DNA of 50,611 bases from a bacterium (lineage in GTDB: Bacteria; Vulcanimicrobiota; Xenobia; Xenobiales; JADMJV01), in the NCBI GenBank assembly GCA_018780265.1, contig JADMJV010000091.1:1-50611 (forward strand). Direction: 5' to 3'. The position numbers and the translations under genes were made by a program. Below are positions 25,343 to 33,360 of the stretch, piece by piece. The notes beneath the pieces were generated by a model that made no database searches, was not told where the DNA came from, and was given only the letters and a program-made list of their open reading frames with translations. Positions within the stretch are counted from its first letter, which is position 1, and every line of letters begins with the position of its first letter.

Positions 25343-26077
25343 CTAGCGAGCGAAGACCCCCAGCGCAAAGGGGACCGGGCTGAAGCCAGGGCAGTCCACT
25401 TTGCCTTTAACCGAACACTGAGTGCTGGAGCCCCCGTCCAGGTTCAGGGCCCAGTCCACATGCAGTTGATCGATCAGGTAGTTTTGCAGCTGGGCAAAAG
25501 TCAGCAAGGTTTGCGGCGCCGTAGCCAGCAATATCACCCTCCCCTGGGAGTCGAAAGCGAGTGCCGTGCGCCGCGTCACCGTTTTCTCCAGGCCTGCCAC
25601 CGCCTTGCCCCGGGCTACCAGACGTGGCCCACACTGAATCAAGAAACGCAAGCGGGCGGCCTGCCGAATCGACTGGTATTCCTCTTCGCTGATCTGGTAG
25701 GTGGGATGTAACGCGGGCACATCTCCGATCAGACTGAACAGGCCCCCAAAGGCCGAACCTCCGGCAGCCTTGGGCTCGATCCATTGGCCGGCAAAGAGCA
25801 AGCCCAGCGGTTTCCCTTTGGCGTCGAAATAACCGCCGTTGAAGACCGCTAAGGCTTTGGAGTTGGCCAAATAATCCCGGCTGAACTGTGGGCTGGAAGC
25901 ACTCAGGTGGCGCAATTCGGCCCGGCGCGGGTCAAAGCGCAGCAAATGCAACGGTTGTTCGGACTTCTGGTTGACCCAACCGGCCCGATAGTCCACGCTG
26001 GCCGCCACCTTTTGCCAGGCTGGTTCAGCCGCCAGGGGGGTGTTGAAAAGGACCCAAACCGCCAGCGTGGAACGCAC
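25343..26077 (-). CDS. Exported phosphodiester glycosidase family (NAGPA/DUF2233) protein
   Basis: A 244-aa protein with a signal peptide (STLAVWVLFNTPLAAEPAW) and the NAGPA-type fold: LAVFNGGYFDAKGKPLGLLF, then LIQCGPRLVARG, RRTALAFDSQGRVILLAT and the C-terminal WALNLDGGSSTQC. Members remove sugars from phosphodiesters, or are uncharacterised periplasmic proteins. I use GTG 26077, which leaves only 6 bases to the divergent ATG at 26084; ATG 26119 is the alternative but has no ribosome site and would overlap that gene. The start is therefore uncertain. Confidence 0.8.
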   Translation of the reverse strand: MRSTLAVWVLFNTPLAAEPAWQKVAASVDYRAGWVNQKSEQPLHLLRFDPRRAELRHLSASSPQFSRDYLANSKALAVFNGGYFDAKGKPLGLLFAGQWIEPKAAGGSAFGGLFSLIGDVPALHPTYQISEEEYQSIRQAARLRFLIQCGPRLVARGKAVAGLEKTVTRRTALAFDSQGRVILLATAPQTLLTFAQLQNYLIDQLHVDWALNLDGGSSTQCSVKGKVDCPGFSPVPFALGVFAR

Positions 26078-26083
26078 GGCCGT

Positions 26084-26419
26084 ATGAAGATTCGCACTAC
26101 CGGTCAACTGTTTGAACATCCCTGCCAGATCAAAGATATGAAGCTGGCCGGCTTTAGTCCTTCTGGACTGCGCTATTTGTGCAGCATGTGCGGCGGTCAA
26201 TTCGTGCTCCGCCTCGATCGCGAAAAATGGGAGCGGGCTTTTGGCGAAAATCCGTCCTTTCGCCTCACCAAGAAGATTCTGGCCGTGCTGCAGGGCGAAG
26301 GCGCTGAGGCCATCGACGATGACGAGCAGGCCAACCAGGCATCCGAAGGCATGGAAGCCCCCGATCCCAATCGTTTTCACTGGACCCCTGAGGACGACGA
26401 CGACGACGAAGACGAGTGA
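26084..26419 (+). CDS. Small acidic-tailed protein with a CxxC motif (111 aa)
   Basis: Not a named family. KIRTTGQLFEHPCQIKDMKL leads to YLCSMCGGQFVLRLD, a CxxC that with the earlier Cys could form a small zinc knuckle. The C-terminus is a run of Asp/Glu (PEDDDDDEDE). Start ATG 26084; the stop overlaps the next start as GTGA. It is cotranscribed with an HD-domain phosphohydrolase, so it may serve that enzyme. Function unknown. Confidence 0.65.
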   Translation: MKIRTTGQLFEHPCQIKDMKLAGFSPSGLRYLCSMCGGQFVLRLDREKWERAFGENPSFRLTKKILAVLQGEGAEAIDDDEQANQASEGMEAPDPNRFHWTPEDDDDDEDE

Positions 26420-27699
26420 GCGGAAAAACTTTTCGCGACCCGGTCCACGGCGACATTCGCCTGCCCGGTGAACTGGTCCAACTGTGCGACACCCCTGAAT
26501 TTCAGCGCATGCGCGGCATCAAAATGTTGGGCACCGCCAGCCTTGTCTATCCTGGCGCCACCCACACTCGCTTTGAACATAGTCTGGGCACCTGTCATCT
26601 GACCCAACGCCTGCTGGCCAATCTGGGCAAAGACCCGCAAGAGCATCTGCCCGTGTTGGCGGCCGCCCTGCTCCACGACATCACCCACATCCCCTTTGGC
26701 CACACCCTGGAAGATGAACGGCGCGTTTTTCAACGCCACGACACGCCCGAACGCCTGCGCCAATTTTTGCCCCGCGGGGGTCTGGGCCAAAAGCTCCGCC
26801 AACTCAAGCTGCTCGATCCGGTGCTGGCCATCCTTGGAGGCCAGCCCCAAGAAGCCTGGCATTCCGAGATTTTCTCCGGAACCGTCTGCGCCGACCTGCT
26901 CGACTACCTGCGCCGTGACGCCTACTACTGCGGCCTGCCCCAAAGCTACGACATGCGCATTCTGAGCATGTTCCGCCTGGACGGCCAGGGACGACTCTAC
27001 CTGGAGGCGCTAAAGAACGGACTGGTGCGTCAAGACGTCCTCTCCGAAGTAGTCAATCTTTTGCGTTTGCGCTACTTCCTGAGCGAAAGAGTCTATTTTC
27101 ATCACACCAAAACGGCCAGCGGCGCCATGATCTCGCGGGCGGTAGAAGCCGCCCTGGAATCGGGGTGGCAGCTCAAAGACCTGGAGGGCCTGGGCGACGA
27201 AACGCTGCTCTACCGCCTCCAGCATGACCTGGCCGAGCCTATCGTGCAGCTGTTGATCGGCCAGCTGCGATCGCACCAAATCTACAAGCGGGCCTACGTG
27301 ATCACGCGTCGCGTGGGCGAAGCCCGCCGCCGCGAACTGGTCGACGGCTATCACCACGACGCCGCCCACCGTCGCCAGGCCGAGGCCGAAATCAGCCAGC
27401 GCTGCAAACTGAAGCCGGGCGAGCTGATCCTTTACTGCCCCGCTTTTGGCATGCAGCTCAAAGAAGCCGATATGCGCGTGCGCCTGAAAGAGCACGAAAT
27501 CGGGCCGCTCTCCAGCGTGGCCCTGCCCGAACTGCAAATCCTGCGCGAACGACACCAGGACCTGTGGAAACTCTACGCCTTTGTAGCCCCCCAGCGTGGC
27601 CAGCAACTGGTGAAAATCTCCCAGGCATGCGAAGCCCACTTCCGCGAGCCCAACCACCTGCCCGCCCTGCAGGGCGGGCAACTCTTTCTAGAACTCTGA
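26416..27699 (+). CDS. HD-domain phosphohydrolase (SAMHD1/dGTPase-like)
   Basis: A 427-aa metal-dependent hydrolase of the HD superfamily close to SAMHD1 and bacterial dNTP triphosphohydrolases. It opens with the family signature FRDPVHGDI. Metal residues are visible: His55 (TRFEHSLGT), His87-Asp88 (LLHDITHIPFGH) and Asp160 (CADLLDYLRRDAYYCG). The substrate (dNTP or other phosphoester) cannot be read. It starts by GTG in a GTGA overlap with the small CxxC gene. Confidence 0.88.
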   Translation: MSGKTFRDPVHGDIRLPGELVQLCDTPEFQRMRGIKMLGTASLVYPGATHTRFEHSLGTCHLTQRLLANLGKDPQEHLPVLAAALLHDITHIPFGHTLEDERRVFQRHDTPERLRQFLPRGGLGQKLRQLKLLDPVLAILGGQPQEAWHSEIFSGTVCADLLDYLRRDAYYCGLPQSYDMRILSMFRLDGQGRLYLEALKNGLVRQDVLSEVVNLLRLRYFLSERVYFHHTKTASGAMISRAVEAALESGWQLKDLEGLGDETLLYRLQHDLAEPIVQLLIGQLRSHQIYKRAYVITRRVGEARRRELVDGYHHDAAHRRQAEAEISQRCKLKPGELILYCPAFGMQLKEADMRVRLKEHEIGPLSSVALPELQILRERHQDLWKLYAFVAPQRGQQLVKISQACEAHFREPNHLPALQGGQLFLEL

Positions 27700-27743
27700 T
27701 TACCACCATAGGGGTGTAGCTATCCTTACCAGAAATCCATGGT

Positions 27744-28370
27744 ATGAAAGCGGACTTACGTGGACTCGACAAAGGGCAGCTCGGGCTTTGGCCAGATCTG
27801 GCCCAAACCCCCCCCGAGTTTGTTCTCTACGGTGGTGTCGCTCTGACCCTCAGGTTCAATCATCGGCATTCGGCAGACTTCGACTTCTTCTGCTGGCAAG
27901 AGTTTGACCCCCAACAGTTGTTGGCTCGCATCCCATACCTGGAGGAAGCCCACGTTCTCCAGATGTCGACCAACACGCTGACTTGCCTGGTGCATCGAGA
28001 AAACCCTGTGAAGCTCTCCTTTTTTGGCCTACCCAAACTGGGTCAGGCCGATGAGCCCGAAACGGAGGAGCAGACCGGCCTGCGCGTAGCTTCGCTGCTA
28101 GACGTAGCAGCAACCAAGGCCTCCGTCATTCAGAAGCGAGCTGCCGCTAGAGACTATTTGGATATGGATATTCTGCTCACCCGAGGGAAACTGCGCCTGC
28201 CAGCGATTTTATCGGCGGCAGGTCAAGTCTACGGCCGCGCCTTTAATCCTCAGATCAGCTTAAAAGCTTTGACTTTTTTTCAAGACGGAGACCTGCCCGC
28301 GCTATCCACTGAATTGAAAGCGCGGCTTCGGGACGCCGTAGTTAAGGCCGACCAGGAAATGTTGGAATGA
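27744..28370 (+). CDS. AbiEii/AbiGii-type nucleotidyltransferase toxin
   Basis: A 208-aa nucleotidyltransferase of the AbiEii class. Seen: LYGGVALTLRFNHRHSADFDFF, the GG...(A)L...DxD core with Asp45 and Asp47 as metal ligands, and DVAATKASVIQKRAAARDYLDM, the family's helical motif with Lys. These toxins transfer nucleotides to tRNA or other RNA in phage abortive infection. The usual AbiEi antitoxin is not upstream; instead a 94-aa partner lies downstream (ATGA overlap). The start has no clear ribosome site. Confidence 0.85.
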   Translation: MKADLRGLDKGQLGLWPDLAQTPPEFVLYGGVALTLRFNHRHSADFDFFCWQEFDPQQLLARIPYLEEAHVLQMSTNTLTCLVHRENPVKLSFFGLPKLGQADEPETEEQTGLRVASLLDVAATKASVIQKRAAARDYLDMDILLTRGKLRLPAILSAAGQVYGRAFNPQISLKALTFFQDGDLPALSTELKARLRDAVVKADQEMLE

Positions 28371-28651
28371 CGGTGCCAGATAGCCCTGAAATGCTGGGCG
28401 TGGCCCAACGCGTGATGTGGTCTTGCAAACCCCACGAGGCATTGCAGCAGCCTTACCTGTTTCTTGCCCACGTGATGACCTATGGTTTGACCTCAGATGT
28501 TGTTTTCGTACGCAAGACTCTGGGCCTTGACGCCTTTCGTGAGGCTCTGGAGCACGCTCCCGCCGGCATCTTTGACCCACGCTCCTGGAGCTACTGGCAT
28601 CTGATATGTGGCCAAAGTTCGCCTCCGCCATTACCCGAGCGCCAGCTGTAA
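28367..28651 (+). CDS. Small partner protein of the AbiEii-type toxin (94 aa)
   Basis: No named domain. The pattern FLAHVMTYGLTSDVVFVRK...FREALEHAPAGIFDPRSWSYWH matches, from memory, small proteins often found beside AbiEii genes. It is translationally coupled to the toxin (ATGA) and so is probably the antitoxin or regulator of the pair. A hairpin spans its stop codon. Confidence is good for the gene and moderate for the role. Confidence 0.75.
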   Translation: MTVPDSPEMLGVAQRVMWSCKPHEALQQPYLFLAHVMTYGLTSDVVFVRKTLGLDAFREALEHAPAGIFDPRSWSYWHLICGQSSPPPLPERQL

Positions 28652-28660
28652 AAGCTGGCG
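28640..28660. terminator. Hairpin spanning the partner gene's stop codon
   Basis: CGCCAGCT (28640-28647) pairs exactly with AGCTGGCG (28653-28660) around the 5-base loop GTAAA, which contains part of the TAA stop. No T-run follows, so it is not a classic intrinsic terminator. It may stabilise the 3' end or limit read-through. Confidence 0.45.
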
Positions 28661-28743
28661 TCCTCCCGGGACAAAGTCTGCCGGCCCGGCAGGATACGGG
28701 CCAGCTAATTGCCAATTTTATATCAGATCAGAGGGGGTAATCC

Positions 28744-29346
28744 ATGGTTTACCGCGACATCCTCTCCGGAAAGTACTACCAACTACCAGGGCCATGTCTG
28801 GTGCGTGCCTTTAGACATGGTCAATGTGTGGAGCTACGCGAGCACACCCCCGACGGCTCCAGCCACAGCCGGCGCTGGCTGGCCCACGCAGACGGGCGCA
28901 TTCGCTTGAGCCGAGGCGTCGGACAAGATTTTCCGCTGAGCGACCTGCAGCCATGCGATCCCGAGCACGAATCTCGACTGCTCGATCAGCTGGAGGCCTC
29001 CCGTCTGCAACTCGAAGCGGCCGCCATGCAAGGCGTCGGCGCCTTCACTGCGTCGGCACTGAAGGCCTATCCTGGCGAGGCGGGCAGGGTCGAACAATGG
29101 GGCGAACATGCCCCGCAGGGACCGTGGTCGCGCTCAAAACTGCTGGACCTTTTGCGTTTATTGCAAGATCTGAACGAAATCGCTATTCACAAGCACCTCC
29201 CCCAAATTCAGCGCCAAATAGAGAATGCCCAGGAAGCCGGCTACGACCTCTGGGCTATGCTGGCCCTGCGCGGGTCCCCGTGCCTCCCTGAGACCTTGAC
29301 GAAGGGACCGAGAATCTTATATCCTCCAAGCAATCCAATCCTCTAA
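28744..29346 (+). CDS. Unknown soluble protein (200 aa)
   Basis: Not recognised. A small N-terminal segment (MVYRDILSGKYYQL...) is followed by a mostly helical body (LLDQLEASRLQLEAAAMQ; LLDLLRLLQDLNEIAIHKHL), without signal peptide or membrane segment. GAGGGGG lies upstream of ATG 28744. It is followed closely by the secreted Q/N/Y-rich gene, so the two may share a transcript. Function unknown. Confidence 0.65.
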   Translation: MVYRDILSGKYYQLPGPCLVRAFRHGQCVELREHTPDGSSHSRRWLAHADGRIRLSRGVGQDFPLSDLQPCDPEHESRLLDQLEASRLQLEAAAMQGVGAFTASALKAYPGEAGRVEQWGEHAPQGPWSRSKLLDLLRLLQDLNEIAIHKHLPQIQRQIENAQEAGYDLWAMLALRGSPCLPETLTKGPRILYPPSNPIL

Positions 29347-29356
29347 GGGGGTACCG

Positions 29357-29956
29357 ATGCTGAAAAATTTCCTAGTCCTGGTGGCGCTGTCCGGCAGCGC
29401 TTTCGCACAATACGGCGACTTCACCAACATGGACATCACCGGGATGTACAACAACCAGGTAAACCAGAACAACGCTCAATACCAGCAAATGACCCAGGGA
29501 ATCGTCCAGCAAAATATGCACAACCCGCAAGTGCAAAACATGTATCGCCAATACCAACAACAGGGTGGCCAGGCAAGCTTTGAGCAGTTTTGCTATATGT
29601 ATGGCGCCACCGGCGGATTTACCCAGCAAGGGATCAATCAGTATCATCAGGTGCAGCAAGGCATCAATGCCCAGCAGCAGCAAGCCTGGTCACAGTATCA
29701 GGCGGCCCAGGCGCAGCGGGCCCAGGCCCAAAGCCAGTACGCCAACGGATACTACCAAAATCAGCAACAAGCTGGCTACAACCTCAACGGCCAGGGCACC
29801 TACTACAGTCCCAATGGCTCTCAACAATTGCCCTATACCTGGCAGCCTGGTAACTACAATTACAACAATCAAAACTACTACGTAAACCCCTATGGGCAGT
29901 ACTACCATGTGGACCCCAATAGCGGCTGGATGACGCCCATCTATCAGGGTCGCTAA
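29357..29956 (+). CDS. Secreted Q/N/Y-rich low-complexity protein
   Basis: A 199-aa protein with a signal peptide (LKNFLVLVALSGSAFAQ). The mature chain is dominated by Gln, Asn, Tyr and Ala (QVNQNNAQYQQM; QYQAAQAQRAQAQSQYA; NYNYNNQNYYVNPYGQYYHV) and almost lacks charge. The composition matches prion-like, phase-separating or amyloid-forming secreted proteins. No domain is recognised. AAGGGGG precedes ATG 29357. It overlaps the convergent SDR gene at 29953-29956. It could form extracellular fibres or matrix; this is inference from composition. Confidence 0.8.
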   Translation: MLKNFLVLVALSGSAFAQYGDFTNMDITGMYNNQVNQNNAQYQQMTQGIVQQNMHNPQVQNMYRQYQQQGGQASFEQFCYMYGATGGFTQQGINQYHQVQQGINAQQQQAWSQYQAAQAQRAQAQSQYANGYYQNQQQAGYNLNGQGTYYSPNGSQQLPYTWQPGNYNYNNQNYYVNPYGQYYHVDPNSGWMTPIYQGR

Positions 29957-30756
29957 TCGCGACGATTCCGTCTGGCCGTCAGGCGCTCGGACCAGACCAA
30001 CAAGCGCGATACAAAATTGGGCAGCAACGCATCTAGCGCCAGGCCCAGCGCCGTGGGCGTGTGAGTCACGTACTCCCCAATGTTGCGATCCAGGCAACGC
30101 ATGACCATGTCGGCCACTTGATCGGGGCTATGCCGAAATCCCGTGGGACGGTAGAGCCGCTGACTGGTATTGCTGGCCCGCTCAAAAAACGGGGTCGTGA
30201 CTGAAATGGGCAGCACTTCGCTGACGCGCACCTGATAGGGATGGGCCTCCAGGCGCAGTGTCTGAGTCAGGCCGTGCAAAGCCGCCTTGCTCGATCCGTA
30301 CGCCCCCATGCGGGCCAGAGGGCGACGGGCCGAAGCGCTGGTCAGGTTGAGAATGTGCCCCCTACGGCGCTCCTTCATGGCGGTTAGGGCTTGCTGACAA
30401 AGGTTGAGCGGGGCAAAGTAGTTGACCTCCATCACCCGGCGAAAGGTGTCCATCGAGGTCTCGGTAACCTCGCCATGATGGCCGATGCCTGCATTGTTGA
30501 TCAGGATCTCAATCGGACCATAAAGCCCTTCGAGCCGCGCAAACAGGCCATCTACCTGGTCGGACTGGCTGAGGTCACACAAAACAGGAGTGGCCTGGCC
30601 GACCAGGTCCTGACAGGCTTGTTGAAGCTCGGGTTCGTCATAGCTGAGCATCAACACGTGGTGGCCCCTGTGGGCCAACCGTCGGGCTGTGGACAACCCG
30701 ATTCCGCTGGAAGCGCCCGTCACCAGGGCATTTGCCACGATCTTGGACCTCTCCAT
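29953..30756 (-). CDS. Short-chain dehydrogenase/reductase
   Basis: A 267-aa classical SDR using NAD(P)H. Seen: VTGASSGIGLSTARRL (cofactor loop), NNAG after ILI, and the catalytic SASARRPLARMGAYGSSKAAL, with Ser and Tyr-x-x-x-Lys. The C-terminal extra segment (THTPTALGLALDALLP) is hydrophobic, as in membrane-linked SDRs of the sdhA/DltE type. Substrate unknown. Convergent with the Q/N/Y-rich gene. Confidence 0.9.
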   Translation of the reverse strand: MERSKIVANALVTGASSGIGLSTARRLAHRGHHVLMLSYDEPELQQACQDLVGQATPVLCDLSQSDQVDGLFARLEGLYGPIEILINNAGIGHHGEVTETSMDTFRRVMEVNYFAPLNLCQQALTAMKERRRGHILNLTSASARRPLARMGAYGSSKAALHGLTQTLRLEAHPYQVRVSEVLPISVTTPFFERASNTSQRLYRPTGFRHSPDQVADMVMRCLDRNIGEYVTHTPTALGLALDALLPNFVSRLLVWSERLTARRNRRD

Positions 30757-30810
30757 GTGGATAAGCTGGGGATAACTTGTAAAAGTTTTTTGAACCTTTG
30801 GACGAGCCCT

Positions 30811-31632
30811 TTACAACAGAGGCTCCTCGGTACCCTTCTCACATGACTGACATGGGTCGTTTTTTTTGGCTCTACCAATAGGAATGCGCACAGGACCCTG
30901 TTGAGAAATGTTCACCAGAAGTGTGTTCGTATGCAAATCTACTTCTAAAACCTGGGCCGGACCCTCCGGGGTGTCAACCCAATCGCCTGGTTGTGGGTTT
31001 TGGCGCTGCTCCAGATAGCTCTCGTACTCGTAGCGCAGACAACACAAAAATCGTCCACAGACGCCGGTGATGGCCTCCGGCTGAAGCTGAAAACCCTGTT
31101 CCTCAGCCATTCTTATCGATACGCTGGGAAACTCGCGCAGCCAGGCGGTGCAGCAGCACTCCAATCCACAGCGGCCTTGCGCTCCATGGTTCTGGGCGCG
31201 TTGACGAGAATTCAACTGATAAAGTTCAATCTTCTTCCCGTAGTGCTGAGCCACAACCTTGACCAGGGGGCGAAAGTCCACCCTCTCATCGGCGCTGAAA
31301 TAGAGCACCAGTAAATGCCCGTCCAGCACCAGGTAGGCCCCTTCCAGGCGGATATCCAACTGGAGCGAATCCAGTTGACGAGAGGCAAAGCCCCGGGCTT
31401 CGGCGGCAAAAAGCTTGCGTTGCTGCGCCAAGCGGAGGTCTTCCTGAGTGGCTGGCCGGCAACTGGGAAAGGGCTTATTGGCCAGGGTCTGGATGTGCCG
31501 AATCCAACCCAACTGTTGGCCTCGCGGCGTGGTGGCCACGACCGGACCGCCTGGCGCTGCTTCGGCTTCCAACCAATAGGGGACCAGCGCCTCGCAGCGA
31601 TGAAATTCCACCCCCACCTGATAGACGCTCAA
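30811..31632 (-). CDS. ricT: RicT/YaaT-like PSP1-domain protein
   Basis: A 273-aa PSP1-domain protein. In Bacillus the homologue (RicT) with RicA/RicF binds Fe-S clusters and steers RNase Y maturation of mRNA. The start is TTG 31632, overlapping the holB stop in TTGA; a longer frame from 31716 lies inside holB. Seen: VVAQHYGKKIELYQLNSRQRAQ and the Cys-rich GRCGLECCCTAWL and GVCGRFLCCLRYEYE, the RicT cysteine clusters. RicA and RicF are not in the window. It sits last in the decarboxylase-ATPase-tmk-holB block, as in Bacillus. Confidence 0.9.
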   Translation of the reverse strand: MSVYQVGVEFHRCEALVPYWLEAEAAPGGPVVATTPRGQQLGWIRHIQTLANKPFPSCRPATQEDLRLAQQRKLFAAEARGFASRQLDSLQLDIRLEGAYLVLDGHLLVLYFSADERVDFRPLVKVVAQHYGKKIELYQLNSRQRAQNHGAQGRCGLECCCTAWLREFPSVSIRMAEEQGFQLQPEAITGVCGRFLCCLRYEYESYLEQRQNPQPGDWVDTPEGPAQVLEVDLHTNTLLVNISQQGPVRIPIGRAKKNDPCQSCEKGTEEPLL

Positions 31633-32648
31633 CGGCGTAACTTGAGAAAGAGATCCTGCAAAAGCAACCGAGTGTTGACGTTGGCCGTGCAGTAGTCGCG
31701 AGCTTCCCGCAGCCATACCAACCAGGGCTGCAATTTGGCCGGTTGCTCAGCCAGTTTCTCCAACTGAGGGCGTCGATGCTGATGGACCACATGAGTGGCC
31801 CCGCTGCCCACCAGCAAGGCATCGCGAAAATATGCCTGGGCGCTGGACAAAATCCATTCCAGTTGAGCCCGTCCTTCCAATCCCGGCACTTTGATGGCTT
31901 CGCTGCGGGCGGCCAGTTCCAGGCACCGACCCAAACTGCTACCAGGGATCTCCTGGAGAGCGTCCAGCAACTGTTCCAGCGCTTCCCACAAAGCGGGCTG
32001 TTCCCAAAACTGCAAGGCCTGGCCCGGGCAGCCTTGAGCCAGGGCCGCATAGCGGGCCGCTGCCTCCAGAGGACACCCGCGAGCCTGAAGCCATTCCAGC
32101 AACACCGGATCCTCCACCGGCCGAAAACGGTGAATTCGGCAGCGACTCTGCACGGTGGGCAACAGCTTCGATTCCTGGCTGGTGATCAAAATGAGCAGAT
32201 TGGAGTCCGGTGGTTCCTCCAGGGTTTTGAGCAGGGCGCTCTGGGCCTCCTCTGTCAACCGTTCGGCCTCGCTGATAATGCACACCCGGGCCCGAGCCTG
32301 ATAGGGCCGCAGGTAAAGTTGATGGATCAATTCGCGAGCCTCGCCCACTCCCAGGCTCAGTTTGCCCGGGGCCCGCTCCATCCAGAAAACGTCGGGATGC
32401 TGATTGCGCATCACCAACAGGCAATTGCGACAATGGCAACTCCAGGGGCGTTCGGCGGGGGGCTGCTGGCAATTGCTATGGGCCCCAAACCAGGCTGCCA
32501 CCAATCTCTTGCCCAAACCCTGAGGCCCGGAGAACAACAGGCTGGGAAAACCGCCAGCCCGCACCAGACGATCTCGCTCCTGAGCGTGGCCAATGATTTC
32601 GTCCCAGTCCTGGACAGGCAGCGGTTTCTGGGGGACGACCTCGTCCAT
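31629..32648 (-). CDS. holB: DNA polymerase III subunit delta' (HolB)
   Basis: A clamp-loader subunit of the replicase. Seen: LLFSGPQGLGKRLVAAWFG (P-loop), a zinc-binding CHCRNC, PDV...LGVGEARELIHQLYLRPYQARARVCIISEAERL, ALLKTLEEPPDSNLLIL and the SRC-containing PTVQSRCRIHRF sensor. The delta' fold is complete at 339 aa. Start ATG 32648, 4 bases after tmk. Part of the conserved replication block. Confidence 0.93.
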   Translation of the reverse strand: MDEVVPQKPLPVQDWDEIIGHAQERDRLVRAGGFPSLLFSGPQGLGKRLVAAWFGAHSNCQQPPAERPWSCHCRNCLLVMRNQHPDVFWMERAPGKLSLGVGEARELIHQLYLRPYQARARVCIISEAERLTEEAQSALLKTLEEPPDSNLLILITSQESKLLPTVQSRCRIHRFRPVEDPVLLEWLQARGCPLEAAARYAALAQGCPGQALQFWEQPALWEALEQLLDALQEIPGSSLGRCLELAARSEAIKVPGLEGRAQLEWILSSAQAYFRDALLVGSGATHVVHQHRRPQLEKLAEQPAKLQPWLVWLREARDYCTANVNTRLLLQDLFLKLRR

Positions 32649-32651
32649 AGC

Positions 32652-33347
32652 TTACTCCAGCATGGTCCGATCAAACGTGAGTTTATGGGGGTGGGGAATG
32701 ATACGGCTGATCTCTTTACTCACGATTTGAATCACCTTGCCCAGCAACACATCCTTCTCCAGATGTCCGTCCAAAATTCGGAAACGGGCAGGCTCATCCT
32801 GAGCGATCTCCAGAAATCCCTCGCGGACGCGCTCGTGAAAACCGAAGTCCATGTTCTCAAAGCGGTCCATCTGCGTCAATGACTGCACCGAGCGGGTGCG
32901 CACCCGCCCCAGTCCAAGTTCAGGGTCGATGTCGATCAGCAGGGTCAAATCGGGCTTGACTCCCCACGTGCACATATCGGCCAATTCGCCGATTTCCCGT
33001 TGATGGACCTGACGCCCAAAGCCCTGGTAGGCTCGCGTGGAGTCAGAAAAACGGTCGCAGATAACAATGTTGCCTTCCCCCAGTTGGGGGCGAATGAACT
33101 GCTCCACCAGTTGGCTGCGCGAAGCAGAAAGTAACAGCACCTCGGTGAGAGGCGTAATCTCTTTGAAGTCGGGGTTGGCCAGAATGGCGCGAATGGCCTC
33201 ACCCACAGCCGAGCCGCCGGGCTCGCGGGTGAGCTTGACGGGCCAACCTTCACGACTCAAAAAATCGTACAACCCCTGGGCCAGGGTCGATTTGCCTGCC
33301 CCTTCGATGCCTTCGAAGGTGACGAAGAATCCTGAAGCTTGACTCAC
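32652..33347 (-). CDS. tmk: Thymidylate kinase
   Basis: Phosphorylates dTMP to dTDP for DNA synthesis. The 231-aa protein shows the P-loop EGIEGAGKSTLAQGL, the dTMP-binding TREPGGSAVGEAIR, DRFSDSTRAYQGFGR (family motif), and LID residues in RVRTRSVQSL. It is slightly longer than usual (about 205-215 aa), with an extra C-terminal stretch (RIIPHPHKLTFDRTMLE). It lies between the R3H ATPase (13 bp upstream) and holB. Confidence 0.95.
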   Translation of the reverse strand: MSQASGFFVTFEGIEGAGKSTLAQGLYDFLSREGWPVKLTREPGGSAVGEAIRAILANPDFKEITPLTEVLLLSASRSQLVEQFIRPQLGEGNIVICDRFSDSTRAYQGFGRQVHQREIGELADMCTWGVKPDLTLLIDIDPELGLGRVRTRSVQSLTQMDRFENMDFGFHERVREGFLEIAQDEPARFRILDGHLEKDVLLGKVIQIVSKEISRIIPHPHKLTFDRTMLE

Positions 33348-33360
33348 GAATGTCTCCCCA

